Assembly: GCA_964291485.2 (NCBI GenBank)
Contig: OZ220225.1
Location: forward strand, 62,001 to 126,000
DNA: 64,000 nucleotides
Source: Kistimonas sp964291485
GTDB taxonomy: Bacteria; Pseudomonadota; Gammaproteobacteria; Pseudomonadales; Endozoicomonadaceae
Reading direction: 5' to 3'
Shown: in pieces, positions 27,997 through 36,348 of the stretch
Numbering within the stretch: the stretch's first letter is position 1
How the letters are laid out: every line of letters starts with the position of its first letter
Translations under genes and position numbers: made by a program
The notes under the pieces: generated by a model
Databases searched by the model: none
The model's input: only the letters and a program-made list of their open reading frames with translations
What the model was told of the DNA's origin: nothing

Positions 27997-28299
27997 CTAT
28001 TGCCCAGACATATAGCGGATGACCGCCTCATAATCCTCGGCTGTGCAATCCATACACATACCTTTGGGAGGCATCGCCCCCTTGCCCTGGACGACACTGT
28101 TGACCAGCGTTTCCATCGGCAACTGCAGCCGGGTCTCCCAGTCAGCCGCATTACCCTTGCGGGGCGCCGCAGCCACGCCCGTGTCATGACAGATTTTGCA
28201 GGCTTTCTGGTATACGGATTCCGGTGCCTGTCCGGCAACCGCTGCCTGGGACATCAGGCCGGCTGCGATCAGCAGAACGGTTCTGGTTAGTATTTTCAT
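27997..28299 (-). CDS. Cytochrome c5-like mono-haem protein
   Basis: Small periplasmic c-type cytochrome, 100 residues from the ATG at 28299. The signal peptide is MKILTRTVLLIAAGLMSQA with cleavage near VAG. The haem motif is CKICH near residue 35, the axial methionine is in GAMPPKGMCMDC, and a second cysteine pair (CMDC) is typical of the c5 type. An in-frame extension to 28374 would precede the signal peptide and is rejected. It probably shares a transcript with cytochrome c4 and starts opposite engB. Confidence 0.9.
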   Translation of the reverse strand: MKILTRTVLLIAAGLMSQAAVAGQAPESVYQKACKICHDTGVAAAPRKGNAADWETRLQLPMETLVNSVVQGKGAMPPKGMCMDCTAEDYEAVIRYMSGQ

Positions 28300-28540
28300 A
28301 TCCGCCTCATCAGACAGCGAAATCCGGTTCTGTCCTTTGTCATGCGAGGCATGAACAGGCTGCTTTTCCGTCATTCACTGCAGTGCAATACCTTTATCGT
28401 TGTGATTGAGCTTATGACTGGCTCGCACTATAGCTGAGGAGTATATACTATCGCCTCTGCAATCAGAACATGGTAATCCGTCTCCGTGCCGATTGCAGGC
28501 AGTCAATTTAACCGATTTTCACCGTAAATGAGTTCTTTTC

Positions 28541-29164
28541 ATGTCTGAACAGATGACCGGCCTAAACTATCGTACAACACGATACGAGACCAGCGCCGCG
28601 CGGCTGGACCAGTGTCCTGCTGATACCGGCCGGGAAGTGGCGTTTGCCGGTCGTTCCAATGCCGGGAAGTCCAGCGCCCTGAATACCCTGACGGGTTCCA
28701 GTAGCCTGGCGCGCACCAGTAAAACCCCAGGCCGCACCCAGCTGATCAATTTCTTCCCCATTGACGAGGAACACAGACTGGTCGACCTACCCGGCTACGG
28801 CTATGCCAAGGTGCCTGTGGCCATGAAGCAGGACTGGCAGAAACACCTCGGTGAATACCTGGAAAAACGCCAGAGCCTGGTTGGCGTGGTGTTATTAATG
28901 GATATCCGCCACCCCATGAAGGAATTCGACCAAATCATGCTGAACTGGGCTCGTGATAGCCAGATGCCCATTCATATCCTGCTGACCAAGGCGGACAAGC
29001 TGAAATTCGGCGCCTCCAAGAGCACCCTGATCAAGATCCGTAATGATCTGAAAGAGTGGGGCGACCAACTGAGCATCCAGCTGTTTTCCTCCCTGAAGCG
29101 CACCGGCATTGAGGAACTGTCCGCCCGGCTGGATTCCTGGCTGCTGGCCGATGAAACCGAATAA
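28541..29164 (+). CDS. engB: Ribosome biogenesis GTPase EngB/YsxC
   Basis: Essential GTPase involved in assembly of the large ribosomal subunit. It has 207 residues. The P-loop is GRSNAGKSSALN near residue 37, G2 is KTPGRTQLINFF, G3 is DLPGYGYAK, and G4 is TKADKL. It is divergent from the cytochromes and, as in many gammaproteobacteria, faces polA across a long intergenic region. That region holds several non-coding RNA candidates and an inserted gene. Confidence 0.96.
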   Translation: MSEQMTGLNYRTTRYETSAARLDQCPADTGREVAFAGRSNAGKSSALNTLTGSSSLARTSKTPGRTQLINFFPIDEEHRLVDLPGYGYAKVPVAMKQDWQKHLGEYLEKRQSLVGVVLLMDIRHPMKEFDQIMLNWARDSQMPIHILLTKADKLKFGASKSTLIKIRNDLKEWGDQLSIQLFSSLKRTGIEELSARLDSWLLADETE

Positions 29165-29179
29165 TGCCTGATACCAAAT

Positions 29180-29302
29180 AAAAAAAGCTCCGGCCTCCTG
29201 GAACGGATAAGCCGGAGCAAACGTCGGAGCTCCGATAACCGACGGTATGATGCAATACCCGTGATGGATCATCACATGGGGGGTGATGCTCACAGGCATT
29301 AC
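29180..29302 (-). ncRNA. Candidate sRNA C in the engB-polA interval
   Basis: Predicted transcript of about 120 bases. It starts some seven bases after a -10-like TCGAA and ends at a strong intrinsic terminator: an eight-base-pair stem GCTCCGGC with GCCGGAGC, then seven T on the minus strand. Two more stems are visible, CATCAC with GTGATG around a run of six C, and CGTCGG with CCGACG. No plausible reading frame fills it. Size, place and orientation are like Pseudomonas ErsA, a 132-base RNA as I recall. The 5' end is inferred. Confidence 0.5.
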
Positions 29303-29308
29303 AATGGT

Positions 29309-29335
29309 TTCGACCATCGCAACAAATCATGGTTC
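29309..29335 (-). promoter_or_regulatory. Sigma-E/AlgU-like promoter of sRNA C
   Basis: GAACCA and TCGAA are separated by exactly 16 bases, the same geometry as the two sites near polA. The match to GAACTT and TCTGA is weaker, but GGAAC with GTCGAA also fits the enteric sigma-E pattern. Confidence 0.45.
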
Positions 29336-29441
29336 CCCGCCTACAATGGCAAAAGTAAACAGAATCTGACGCTTTATAAGACAGCGGAATAAATAATTCC
29401 TGACAATTATTCATGAACTGCTATGCAAAAAAACTGCCTAA

Positions 29442-31400
29442 ATGTTATTCGCTCAATCATTGGAAAACGATGAAAAAGTGTCAGCTAACACAATACAACC
29501 CATTTTTCATACAACCTCATCAACCGAACGATCCGTTGTAACCATAGAGCCTGCGGCCGTTCCATGCTTTCAAGGGTTACATGAAGTAACGACTTGCGCA
29601 GAAACACTAACAGTATGGGAAAAAAGACCTGGTAGCTCACCCTGCTCCTGGCAGCAGCTGGATTATGCAGAGTGGGGTGATCCATCCAGGGTTCCTGGTG
29701 ACAGGAGATATTACTCGCACCAAACCGAACATCCACTGTTCGCCTGGTCCAGAGATTTTTTCGATGCCTTAAAAATCGGCCTTTCAACCCTATGGGAAAA
29801 AATTAAGCGCTTTTTTGGGGGCAAGGATTCTTTCTTTCTCAGTGAACATATTAGAGAGCAGGCTTGGCAGCACATTCGAAACACACTCCAACATAGCATG
29901 AAACCATGCGCTACAACTCAGCAATCAGAGCGCGGAGGTTTTATTAAACGGGGGCATGCCCACCTGGGTTTCGCACTACTAACCCAAGACCATCAACCGC
30001 TCTACATTGCCATAGACCCTGCAGGCAAACCGTTGGGGCCTGGCTACACGCCCCAGCTAACTCCCGTTATACCTGAAGGGTTAGAAAATACAGACTTGGT
30101 GTTAATAACACATGCGCATTTAGATCACTTTATTGACACCATGATGTACCAGCCCTATCCAGCACCACCATCGCTGATTCAACGGATGATCAAAGCATTT
30201 CGACAGTTCATCCGCTTCCTATCTGGTTCCACTGATTGTGATACAACACCTTCTACCCCCCTTAAAACCCGACTGTGTTTTCCGGCAGGTTCTGAAAATA
30301 TAGATCCGATTTTTCAACAATCCCTTGAACATCAATGTGTTGACGGCACCCCTGTTGGCCTTCCTGCTCATGCCTTTATACCGTATAGGGTACGAAGAAC
30401 AGGCTGTGACGATATCATCGCAACACTGGTAGCCATTCCATCCAAACATTGGGCAGGTACCAATCCATTGACCAACTTCCACAAAGCCCCGGGATTCGGT
30501 TATCTCCTGATGACTGAAAACGAGTGTATTTTTGACGCTGGCGACACAGGTTATTCTGCAGAAATGTATGATGCCGTTGCGGCTATAGCCGCAACCAATC
30601 CCCATCCAGGAGGGCCAACGTATATTACAGCTCTATTCAGTCCAGCCGGGCCGGACTTCGAACGAAAGCACATGGAAAAAACCCATCAGGCCACCATTGA
30701 TACGGCAAGGTGCATAACAAAACTACAGTTGGTTCCCTTTATCAGAGAACAACTCAGTAATGGCATCACGGATAAACAAGAAATACTGCGTCGCTTCATG
30801 GCTGAAACAGAGTGTCACTTTATCCACTGGGGTCATTACAAGCTTGGGCCAATACACTTTGAAGACCCCTGGATTTGTTGGCTCCAGCTACTCTTCAATC
30901 TCCTCAATTCTGACTTTGACCTTCAGGCGATTGGTGAAGGAGCAACAGACATACAAGGTTTTATCAACAGTCCGGAATACCGTGAGACACTGGAATCCGT
31001 GACAACACAAATTCAGCAAGATCTTGCAGAAATCAATGCCGAGTTTGCCACTCAAGATAGGGAACCGTGGAATCAAACTGACATAGCCAAAATACTCATG
31101 AAAACCTTGTTCACCCAGGTTGCCACAAACCATGAAACATCCTTTGGCCACCAACAACACTGCGATACCGCTGATTGGATTTGTGATCATTTCAACAACA
31201 TCAGGCTCGAAAACCTGACGACCCATAAGCTATCACACTGGTTTTTTACACATCCGGATGATCGATCAGAATCGTTGTTTCATGAAATATTTCGGCATGC
31301 TGGCAGCTCCCAAAATGAAAGAGAGACTTCTGTAAGTGTCATCACTTCGCCACTCAACCAAACGACGCCAGCGCCTGACTTAAGCATTAGAGTTCATTGA
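29442..31400 (+). CDS. NAPE-PLD-like metallo-beta-lactamase-fold hydrolase
   Basis: Protein of 652 residues with a metal-hydrolase core at about 165-475 and extra parts at both ends. Zinc-site motifs are visible: HAHLDH at 224-229, SKHW at 334-337, DAGDTGYS at 365-372, His410 in RKHMEKTH, and IHWG at 461-464. The order HxHxDH, HW, GDTGY, HM, IHWG matches N-acyl-phosphatidylethanolamine phospholipase D, as known from animals and some bacteria. The core is interrupted by an insertion around 240-300. No signal peptide is seen. Codon use is AT-rich compared with engB and polA, and the gene splits the sRNA-bearing engB-polA interval, so it was probably acquired. A host-lipid role is only a suggestion. 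Confidence 0.72.
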   Translation: MLFAQSLENDEKVSANTIQPIFHTTSSTERSVVTIEPAAVPCFQGLHEVTTCAETLTVWEKRPGSSPCSWQQLDYAEWGDPSRVPGDRRYYSHQTEHPLFAWSRDFFDALKIGLSTLWEKIKRFFGGKDSFFLSEHIREQAWQHIRNTLQHSMKPCATTQQSERGGFIKRGHAHLGFALLTQDHQPLYIAIDPAGKPLGPGYTPQLTPVIPEGLENTDLVLITHAHLDHFIDTMMYQPYPAPPSLIQRMIKAFRQFIRFLSGSTDCDTTPSTPLKTRLCFPAGSENIDPIFQQSLEHQCVDGTPVGLPAHAFIPYRVRRTGCDDIIATLVAIPSKHWAGTNPLTNFHKAPGFGYLLMTENECIFDAGDTGYSAEMYDAVAAIAATNPHPGGPTYITALFSPAGPDFERKHMEKTHQATIDTARCITKLQLVPFIREQLSNGITDKQEILRRFMAETECHFIHWGHYKLGPIHFEDPWICWLQLLFNLLNSDFDLQAIGEGATDIQGFINSPEYRETLESVTTQIQQDLAEINAEFATQDREPWNQTDIAKILMKTLFTQVATNHETSFGHQQHCDTADWICDHFNNIRLENLTTHKLSHWFFTHPDDRSESLFHEIFRHAGSSQNERETSVSVITSPLNQTTPAPDLSIRVH

Positions 31401-31408
31401 CTACTCAT

Positions 31409-31490
31409 AAAAAAAGCTCTGGACATCTGACCAGAGCTTAAAAAACACCAAACACACAAGGAGTAGAAGGAGCAGCCTTATTTGCCACTC
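31409..31490 (-). ncRNA. Candidate sRNA B in the engB-polA interval
   Basis: Predicted RNA of about 82 bases on the minus strand. It ends in a nine-base-pair stem (AAGCTCTGG with CCAGAGCTT) followed by seven T, and starts shortly after a sigma-E-like promoter. An unpaired U/G-rich stretch holds CUCCUUGUGUGUU, identical to 13 bases in sRNA A and complementary to Shine-Dalgarno sequences (AAGGAG). It looks like a shorter sister copy of sRNA A. Confidence 0.6.
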
Positions 31491-31496
31491 ACATAT

Positions 31497-31523
31497 ACAG
31501 ACAACGATAGTCGTAAAAAGTTC
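31497..31523 (-). promoter_or_regulatory. Sigma-E/AlgU-type promoter of sRNA B
   Basis: GAACTT, 16 bases, then TCTGT. The -35 element is perfect and the -10 matches four of five positions of the AlgU consensus TCTGA. Confidence 0.6.
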
Positions 31524-31576
31524 CAATACGCCTGAAAAAAAATTTAACGACAGTTTTCATGCATCGGAAAAGGCAT

Positions 31577-31709
31577 AAAAAAAGCCCCGGAGGATGGGGG
31601 ATTCCTGCCAGGGCCAAGGTATTCACATTTTGGGTAGAGTCGGGGCAGACGCCTACCCAAATAAACCAACACAACACACAAGGAGCAGGTCGAAAAATTC
31701 TGTCTGCTT
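31577..31709 (-). ncRNA. Candidate sRNA A, ErsA/Spot 42-locus RNA downstream of polA
   Basis: Predicted transcript of about 133 bases. It has a 5' single-stranded part with CUCCUUGUGUGUU, a perfect nine-base-pair middle hairpin (TTTGGGTAG with CTACCCAAA, 31629-31661), and a terminator stem GCCCTGG with CCGGGGC (one G-U pair) followed by seven T. Location between polA and engB, minus-strand orientation, size and a sigma-E-type promoter all agree with Pseudomonas ErsA. Homology to ErsA by sequence is not shown here. The terminator may also end polA transcripts. Confidence 0.7.
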
Positions 31710-31715
31710 ACTTAC

Positions 31716-31742
31716 TCAGACACCGACCTAACCAAAAAGTTC
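31716..31742 (-). promoter_or_regulatory. Consensus sigma-E/AlgU promoter of sRNA A
   Basis: GAACTT-N16-TCTGA on the minus strand, a full match to the AlgU (sigma-22) consensus. It lies about 75 bases past the polA stop and about seven bases before the inferred RNA start. Confidence 0.72.
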
Positions 31743-31818
31743 CCGTTACTAACAAAAAAATTTCCATTTTTTTCAGTTTTTCCATCGTAACGAGAACAAC
31801 TCCTTATTTATCAGTGAG

Positions 31819-34560
31819 TTAGTGTGCTTCATCCCAATTGTCACCGACTCCGACATCCACCAGCAGCGGAATCGCCAGTTCAGCAGCGGCCGTCATATGT
31901 TCACGCAAACCATCCACTACGGTGTCCAGACAAGCTTCAGCGACTTCCAGTACCAGTTCATCGTGTACCTGCATGACCATCCGGGCATCCAATCCCGACT
32001 CTGCCAACCACTGATCCACGCTGATCATGGCTTTCTTGATGATATCTGCGGCGGTTCCCTGCATGGGGGCATTGATGGCTGTCCGCTCTGCCGCCTGTTG
32101 CCGCATCTTGTTCCGGGCGTTGATCTCCGGCAAATGCAGACGGCGGCCAAGCAAGGTTTCAACATAACCCTGCTCGTGCGCCTGTTTCCGGGTGCGTTCC
32201 ATATAATCCTTCACACCGGGATAACGCTCAAAATAAAGGTTCACATAATCCTGTGCTGACTGACGGGAAATCCCCAGCTGCTTGGCCAGACCAAAAGCGG
32301 ACATGCCATAGATCAGCCCGAAGTTAATCGCCTTGGCGCTACGGCGCTGGTCCGCTGTGACGCTGTCGAGCGGTACACCGAAGACTTCTGCCGCTGTCGC
32401 TTTGTGGACATCCAGCCCATGAGCAAAGGCACTCAATAGTCCTTCGTCTTTGGACAGATGCGCCATGATGCGCAGTTCTATCTGGGAGTAGTCCGCCGCA
32501 ACCACCTTATAGCCTTTCGGGGCAATGAACGCCTGTCGGATACGACGTCCTTCACCGGTTCGTACTGGAATATTCTGCAGATTAGGCTCTGAGGAAGACA
32601 GTCGACCAGTAGCCGTCACCGCCTGGTGGTAAGACGTATGAATACGCCCACTGACCGGGTTAACCATCCGCGGCAGTTTATCGGTATACGTCGATTTCAG
32701 TTTGCTGAGACTACGATGTTCCAGAATCAGGCGGGGTAGTTCATGACTAAGTGCCAGCTCTTCCAAAACTTCCTCTGCCGTAGATGGTTGTCCCTTCGGT
32801 GTCTTCTTGATGACCGGCAGTCCCAACTTGTTAAACAGTAGTTCCTGCAGCTGCTTGGGAGAGCTCAGGTTAAATTCCTGTCCCGCCAGTTCAAAGGCTT
32901 CTCGCTCTAGCACCTGCAGCCGGTCTGCCAGTTCAATACTCTGCACCCCCAGCAAGTTGGCATCAACCAGCGCACCGGTACGCTCCATGCGGGACAGAAC
33001 GCCCACCAGCGGTAATTCGATGGACTCAAAGACGGATTTCAGCGGTGCATCCGCTTCCAGCTTTGGCCACAGGGTTTGATGCAAGCGCAGGGTGATATCC
33101 GCATCTTCCGCCGCATAAGGACCAGCTTGCTCCAGGCTGATCTGGTTAAACGTCAGCTGCTTAACGCCTTTGCCAGCAATGTCTTCAAAGCTGACGGTAC
33201 TTTCACCAAGGTATTTCAGCGAAAGGCTATCCATATCATGGCGGGTGCCGGTTGAATCCAGCACATAGGATTCCAGCATGGTGTCGAAGGCGATGCCGCG
33301 CAGTGTAATGTCATAGCGAGCCAGAACACTTTTGTCGTATTTCAGGTTCTGACCGACTTTCAGGTGTTTTTCACTTTCCAGCAACGGCTTCAGGGCATCC
33401 AACACATATTCACGTTCCAGTTGCACTGGTGCATTCAGGTAATCATGGGCAAACGGTACGTAAGCTGCCTTGCCGGACTCAACTGAGAAAGACACACCGA
33501 CCAGTTCTGCCTGCATGTAATCGAGACTGGTGGTTTCCGTATCAAAGGCAAAGAGTGATGCCTGCTTTAACTGATCCATCCAGCGATTGAAATCCGCTTC
33601 TGTCAGCACGGTTTCATAGACCCGTTCAACAGCTGCGGGTGCACTGGCCGGTTCAGAGCCAGTCTCTTCGCTACTTTCCTTCTGAAGCTGATTAATCCAA
33701 CCCTTGAATTCCAGTTCCTGGAACCAGTGCAACAATGTTTCCCGATCCGGCGTTTCATTACGCAGATCCGCCAGCGTCAAGCTCAGTTCTACATCGATTT
33801 TTATTGTTGCCAGCTCGTAGGAGAGGAATGCCTGCTCCCGGTTTTCCTCGAGCTTTTTCGGCATGGTCTTGGCGCCACGGAAGGTGAGGGTGGGCACTTT
33901 GTCCAGATTGGCGTAAATCGCTTCTAAACCGCCCAGATTCTGTAGTAACGCCAGTGCTGTTTTTTCGCCCACACCGGGAACGCCTGGGATGTTATCGACC
34001 TTGTCCCCCATCAATGCAAGGAAATCAATAATCAGTTCCGGGCCGATGCCGAACTTGTTCTGTACGCCGGGAATATCCATCACGGTATCCGTCATGGTAT
34101 TCACCAGGGTGACGTGCTGGTTCACCAGCTGCGCCATGTCCTTATCGCCAGTAGACACCACACAATCTCTGCCAGCCTCAGTCGCCATCGCGGCGAGTGT
34201 GCCGATCACGTCATCCGCCTCAACCCCTTCAATCACCAGCAATGGCAGCCCCATGGCTCGGATGACAGCATGCAGCGGTTCGATCTGGCAGCGCAGGTCA
34301 TCGGGCATTGGCGGACGATGGGCCTTGTATTCGGGATAGATGTCATCCCGGAAGGTTTTGCCCTTGGCGTCGAACACCACCACCACTTCGCTCTCCGGAT
34401 AATCTGACTGCATCCGGCGCAGCATATTCACCACACCCTTGATGGCGCCGGTCGGCTGCCCTTTGGAGCTGACCAGCGGGGGCAGGGCATGAAACGCCCG
34501 GTAGAGGTAGGAAGAGCCATCTACCAGAACCAGGGGGGCGGAAGTGTTTGCTGCAGGCAT
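31819..34560 (-). CDS. polA: DNA polymerase I
   Basis: Full-length replication and repair polymerase of 913 residues. The N-terminal 5' nuclease has LVDGSSYLYRAFHALP and the STGDKDMAQLV and GDKVDNIPGVPG motifs. The 3'-5' exonuclease domain starts near residue 310 and keeps FDTETTSLD, so proofreading is probably intact. The polymerase domain shows motif A DYSQIELR, motif B around RRSAKAINFGLIYG, and motif C VHDELV. It is divergent from the small lipoprotein gene at 34727 and followed by sRNA candidates. Confidence 0.97.
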   Translation of the reverse strand: MPAANTSAPLVLVDGSSYLYRAFHALPPLVSSKGQPTGAIKGVVNMLRRMQSDYPESEVVVVFDAKGKTFRDDIYPEYKAHRPPMPDDLRCQIEPLHAVIRAMGLPLLVIEGVEADDVIGTLAAMATEAGRDCVVSTGDKDMAQLVNQHVTLVNTMTDTVMDIPGVQNKFGIGPELIIDFLALMGDKVDNIPGVPGVGEKTALALLQNLGGLEAIYANLDKVPTLTFRGAKTMPKKLEENREQAFLSYELATIKIDVELSLTLADLRNETPDRETLLHWFQELEFKGWINQLQKESSEETGSEPASAPAAVERVYETVLTEADFNRWMDQLKQASLFAFDTETTSLDYMQAELVGVSFSVESGKAAYVPFAHDYLNAPVQLEREYVLDALKPLLESEKHLKVGQNLKYDKSVLARYDITLRGIAFDTMLESYVLDSTGTRHDMDSLSLKYLGESTVSFEDIAGKGVKQLTFNQISLEQAGPYAAEDADITLRLHQTLWPKLEADAPLKSVFESIELPLVGVLSRMERTGALVDANLLGVQSIELADRLQVLEREAFELAGQEFNLSSPKQLQELLFNKLGLPVIKKTPKGQPSTAEEVLEELALSHELPRLILEHRSLSKLKSTYTDKLPRMVNPVSGRIHTSYHQAVTATGRLSSSEPNLQNIPVRTGEGRRIRQAFIAPKGYKVVAADYSQIELRIMAHLSKDEGLLSAFAHGLDVHKATAAEVFGVPLDSVTADQRRSAKAINFGLIYGMSAFGLAKQLGISRQSAQDYVNLYFERYPGVKDYMERTRKQAHEQGYVETLLGRRLHLPEINARNKMRQQAAERTAINAPMQGTAADIIKKAMISVDQWLAESGLDARMVMQVHDELVLEVAEACLDTVVDGLREHMTAAAELAIPLLVDVGVGDNWDEAH

Positions 34561-34726
34561 CAGTAACGTTTCAACTCAGTGGTTAACGGGTTATCGCGGA
34601 TTTTCACGCGTCTGCCCTGATAATTTGCCACCGGGGCGGGTAGACTATGCGCGCTCATTTTCTGCGACAGACGACTATTCTAACGCAACCACCCGGAGTG
34701 TCAGCCCGGGATATGTGAGGCTTGCC

Positions 34727-35134
34727 ATGAAATCGCTAACCCGCCTGCTACCGCTGTTGGCTGCCGCCGGTATTGTCGCTGGCTGTAATACCCTGAATAC
34801 CACACCAGAGACTGCCGAAGAAGCCGCCAGCCAGCCCATCCCTGAAACCGTTGAACCCATGGATGAAACCGCCAGAGTTCTCGCGGATGCGGTACGTGAC
34901 GGCACCCTCAACCTCGACAGTAAGAACCTGCCGGCAGGCACAGACGTGGTCATCCGCTCCGGCGAGAAAAAGGAAATCCAGGAATTCCGGATCAACGGTT
35001 TCCTTTACGCCATCAAGGTAACGCCCAAAGTTGGCAAGCCTTACTTTCTGGTCGCGGTCGATAGCCAGGGCAACTTTATCCGTGCCGACCAACCCCAAAT
35101 GTTGATACCATCATGGCGAATTATGGAATGGTGA
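34727..35134 (+). CDS. DUF2782-type small lipoprotein
   Basis: Predicted lipoprotein of 135 residues. The signal part LLPLLAAAGIVAGC has a lipobox ending at Cys near residue 18. A Thr/Glu/Pro-rich spacer follows, then a compact C-terminal domain (VVIRSGEKKEIQEFRINGFLYAIKVTPKVGKPYFLV) as in DUF2782 proteins. Function unknown. The ATG at 34727 is chosen because it opens the signal peptide; the longer frame from 34544 overlaps the polA start. Genes of this type sit between polA and thrB in Pseudomonas. Confidence 0.85.
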   Translation: MKSLTRLLPLLAAAGIVAGCNTLNTTPETAEEAASQPIPETVEPMDETARVLADAVRDGTLNLDSKNLPAGTDVVIRSGEKKEIQEFRINGFLYAIKVTPKVGKPYFLVAVDSQGNFIRADQPQMLIPSWRIMEW

Positions 35135-35177
35135 ACACCATCATCCGGGACACAGAATAACGACCGTTGGAGTGGAG

Positions 35178-36182
35178 ATGTCGGTTTACACCCACCTGGA
35201 ACAGCAGGATATCGAGGCATTCCTTGCCGGTTATGACCAGGGCGAGCTGGTTGATTTCCGGGGAATTGAGGCAGGGGTTGAGAACTCCAACTACTTCGTG
35301 AATACACAGGTTACCGGAGAACCAGATGTCCGGCAGTTTGTGCTGACGCTGTTCGAATACCAGCCCCGGGAACAGCTACCGTTTTTCATCGATTTCATGA
35401 CCCTTCTAGCCGATAACGGCTTGCCGGTTCCTGCCCCCGTCCGCAACAGACAAGGTGAAGCTCTGCTGACACTGAAAGGTAAACCCTGTCTGCTGCAACC
35501 GCGAATGCCCGGGGAGCATCTGGAAAAGCAGGAAATCACCGCCCCGAAGTGCTTCACCATTGGTCGCTATCTGGCGAGTATTCATCGGATTGGGCAGTCA
35601 GCTTCGATTTCCCAGGAAAACCTGCGTGGTATTCCCTGGATACAAGCGCAGGTGGATCGGTTGACACCATTGCTCTCAGAGGCAGACCGAGAATTCCTAA
35701 CCAAGCAATGGCAGGAAATTTCGAAAGAACTGCAGCAGTTCAGCAACCTGCCTGAAGGTTTGATTCATGCAGATCTGTTCTTCGATAACGTGTTGTTTAA
35801 TAACAGTGAAGTCAGTGGCATTATCGACTTTTTCCAGTCTTGCCGTGACTGGCTGATCTACGATGTCTCCGTCGCTGTTAATGACTGGTGCCTGAACGAC
35901 GACCTGACGCTGGATGGTGAAAAGACCGAAGCCTTTCTGAATGGCTACCAGTCTGTACGCCTGCTCACGCCTAAAGAAAAACAGGCCTGGACGGTCATTC
36001 AGCGCTTATCCTGCCTGCGGTTCTGGTTATCCCGACTGGTGACATTTGTGCACCCGGAAGATCACCATGACAGCTACCAGAATGACGAAGCGGTAAGAAA
36101 CTTTCTTGATCCGGAGAAATTCAGGGTAATGCTGGCACTACGGATGGAAGAGCCGCAGCCAATACCTGACGAATTACCTTAA
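35178..36182 (+). CDS. thrB: Homoserine kinase (ThrB, aminoglycoside-phosphotransferase fold)
   Basis: Phosphorylates homoserine on the threonine route, drawing on the same substrate as MetX. The protein of 334 residues begins MSVYTHLEQQDIEAFL at 35178, as in Pseudomonas; a GTG at 35172 would add two residues. The APH-type kinase fold shows the N-terminal GIEAGVENSNYFV, the catalytic loop LIHADLFFDNVLF near residue 195, and the metal-binding GIIDF. It belongs to the proteobacterial kinase type, not the GHMP family of E. coli. A strong terminator follows. Confidence 0.95.
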   Translation: MSVYTHLEQQDIEAFLAGYDQGELVDFRGIEAGVENSNYFVNTQVTGEPDVRQFVLTLFEYQPREQLPFFIDFMTLLADNGLPVPAPVRNRQGEALLTLKGKPCLLQPRMPGEHLEKQEITAPKCFTIGRYLASIHRIGQSASISQENLRGIPWIQAQVDRLTPLLSEADREFLTKQWQEISKELQQFSNLPEGLIHADLFFDNVLFNNSEVSGIIDFFQSCRDWLIYDVSVAVNDWCLNDDLTLDGEKTEAFLNGYQSVRLLTPKEKQAWTVIQRLSCLRFWLSRLVTFVHPEDHHDSYQNDEAVRNFLDPEKFRVMLALRMEEPQPIPDELP

Positions 36183-36190
36183 CGCTGCAA

Positions 36191-36238
36191 TATGAATGCC
36201 CGCCAAATCGATATATTTAGCGGGCATTCATATTTTTC
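36191..36238 (+). terminator. Rho-independent terminator after thrB
   Basis: A 13-base-pair perfect stem (TATGAATGCCCGC with its complement) and a 16-base loop end in a run of T. It starts eight bases after the thrB stop and marks the end of the core block before the accessory island. Confidence 0.92.
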
Positions 36239-36348
36239 CAAGTAATCTCAATGCTTATATTTATAAAAATGATGTATTTTAAATAGGGTCTAGATTCATC
36301 TAGTCATATTACTTCAAGACAATCCAACAATATTTATACCACGCAGTT

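Noticed and set aside
29442..31400. Metallo-beta-lactamase acting in antibiotic resistance
   Set aside because: Only the fold is shared. The motif order fits the NAPE-PLD/UlaG side, and there is no signal peptide for a periplasmic lactamase.
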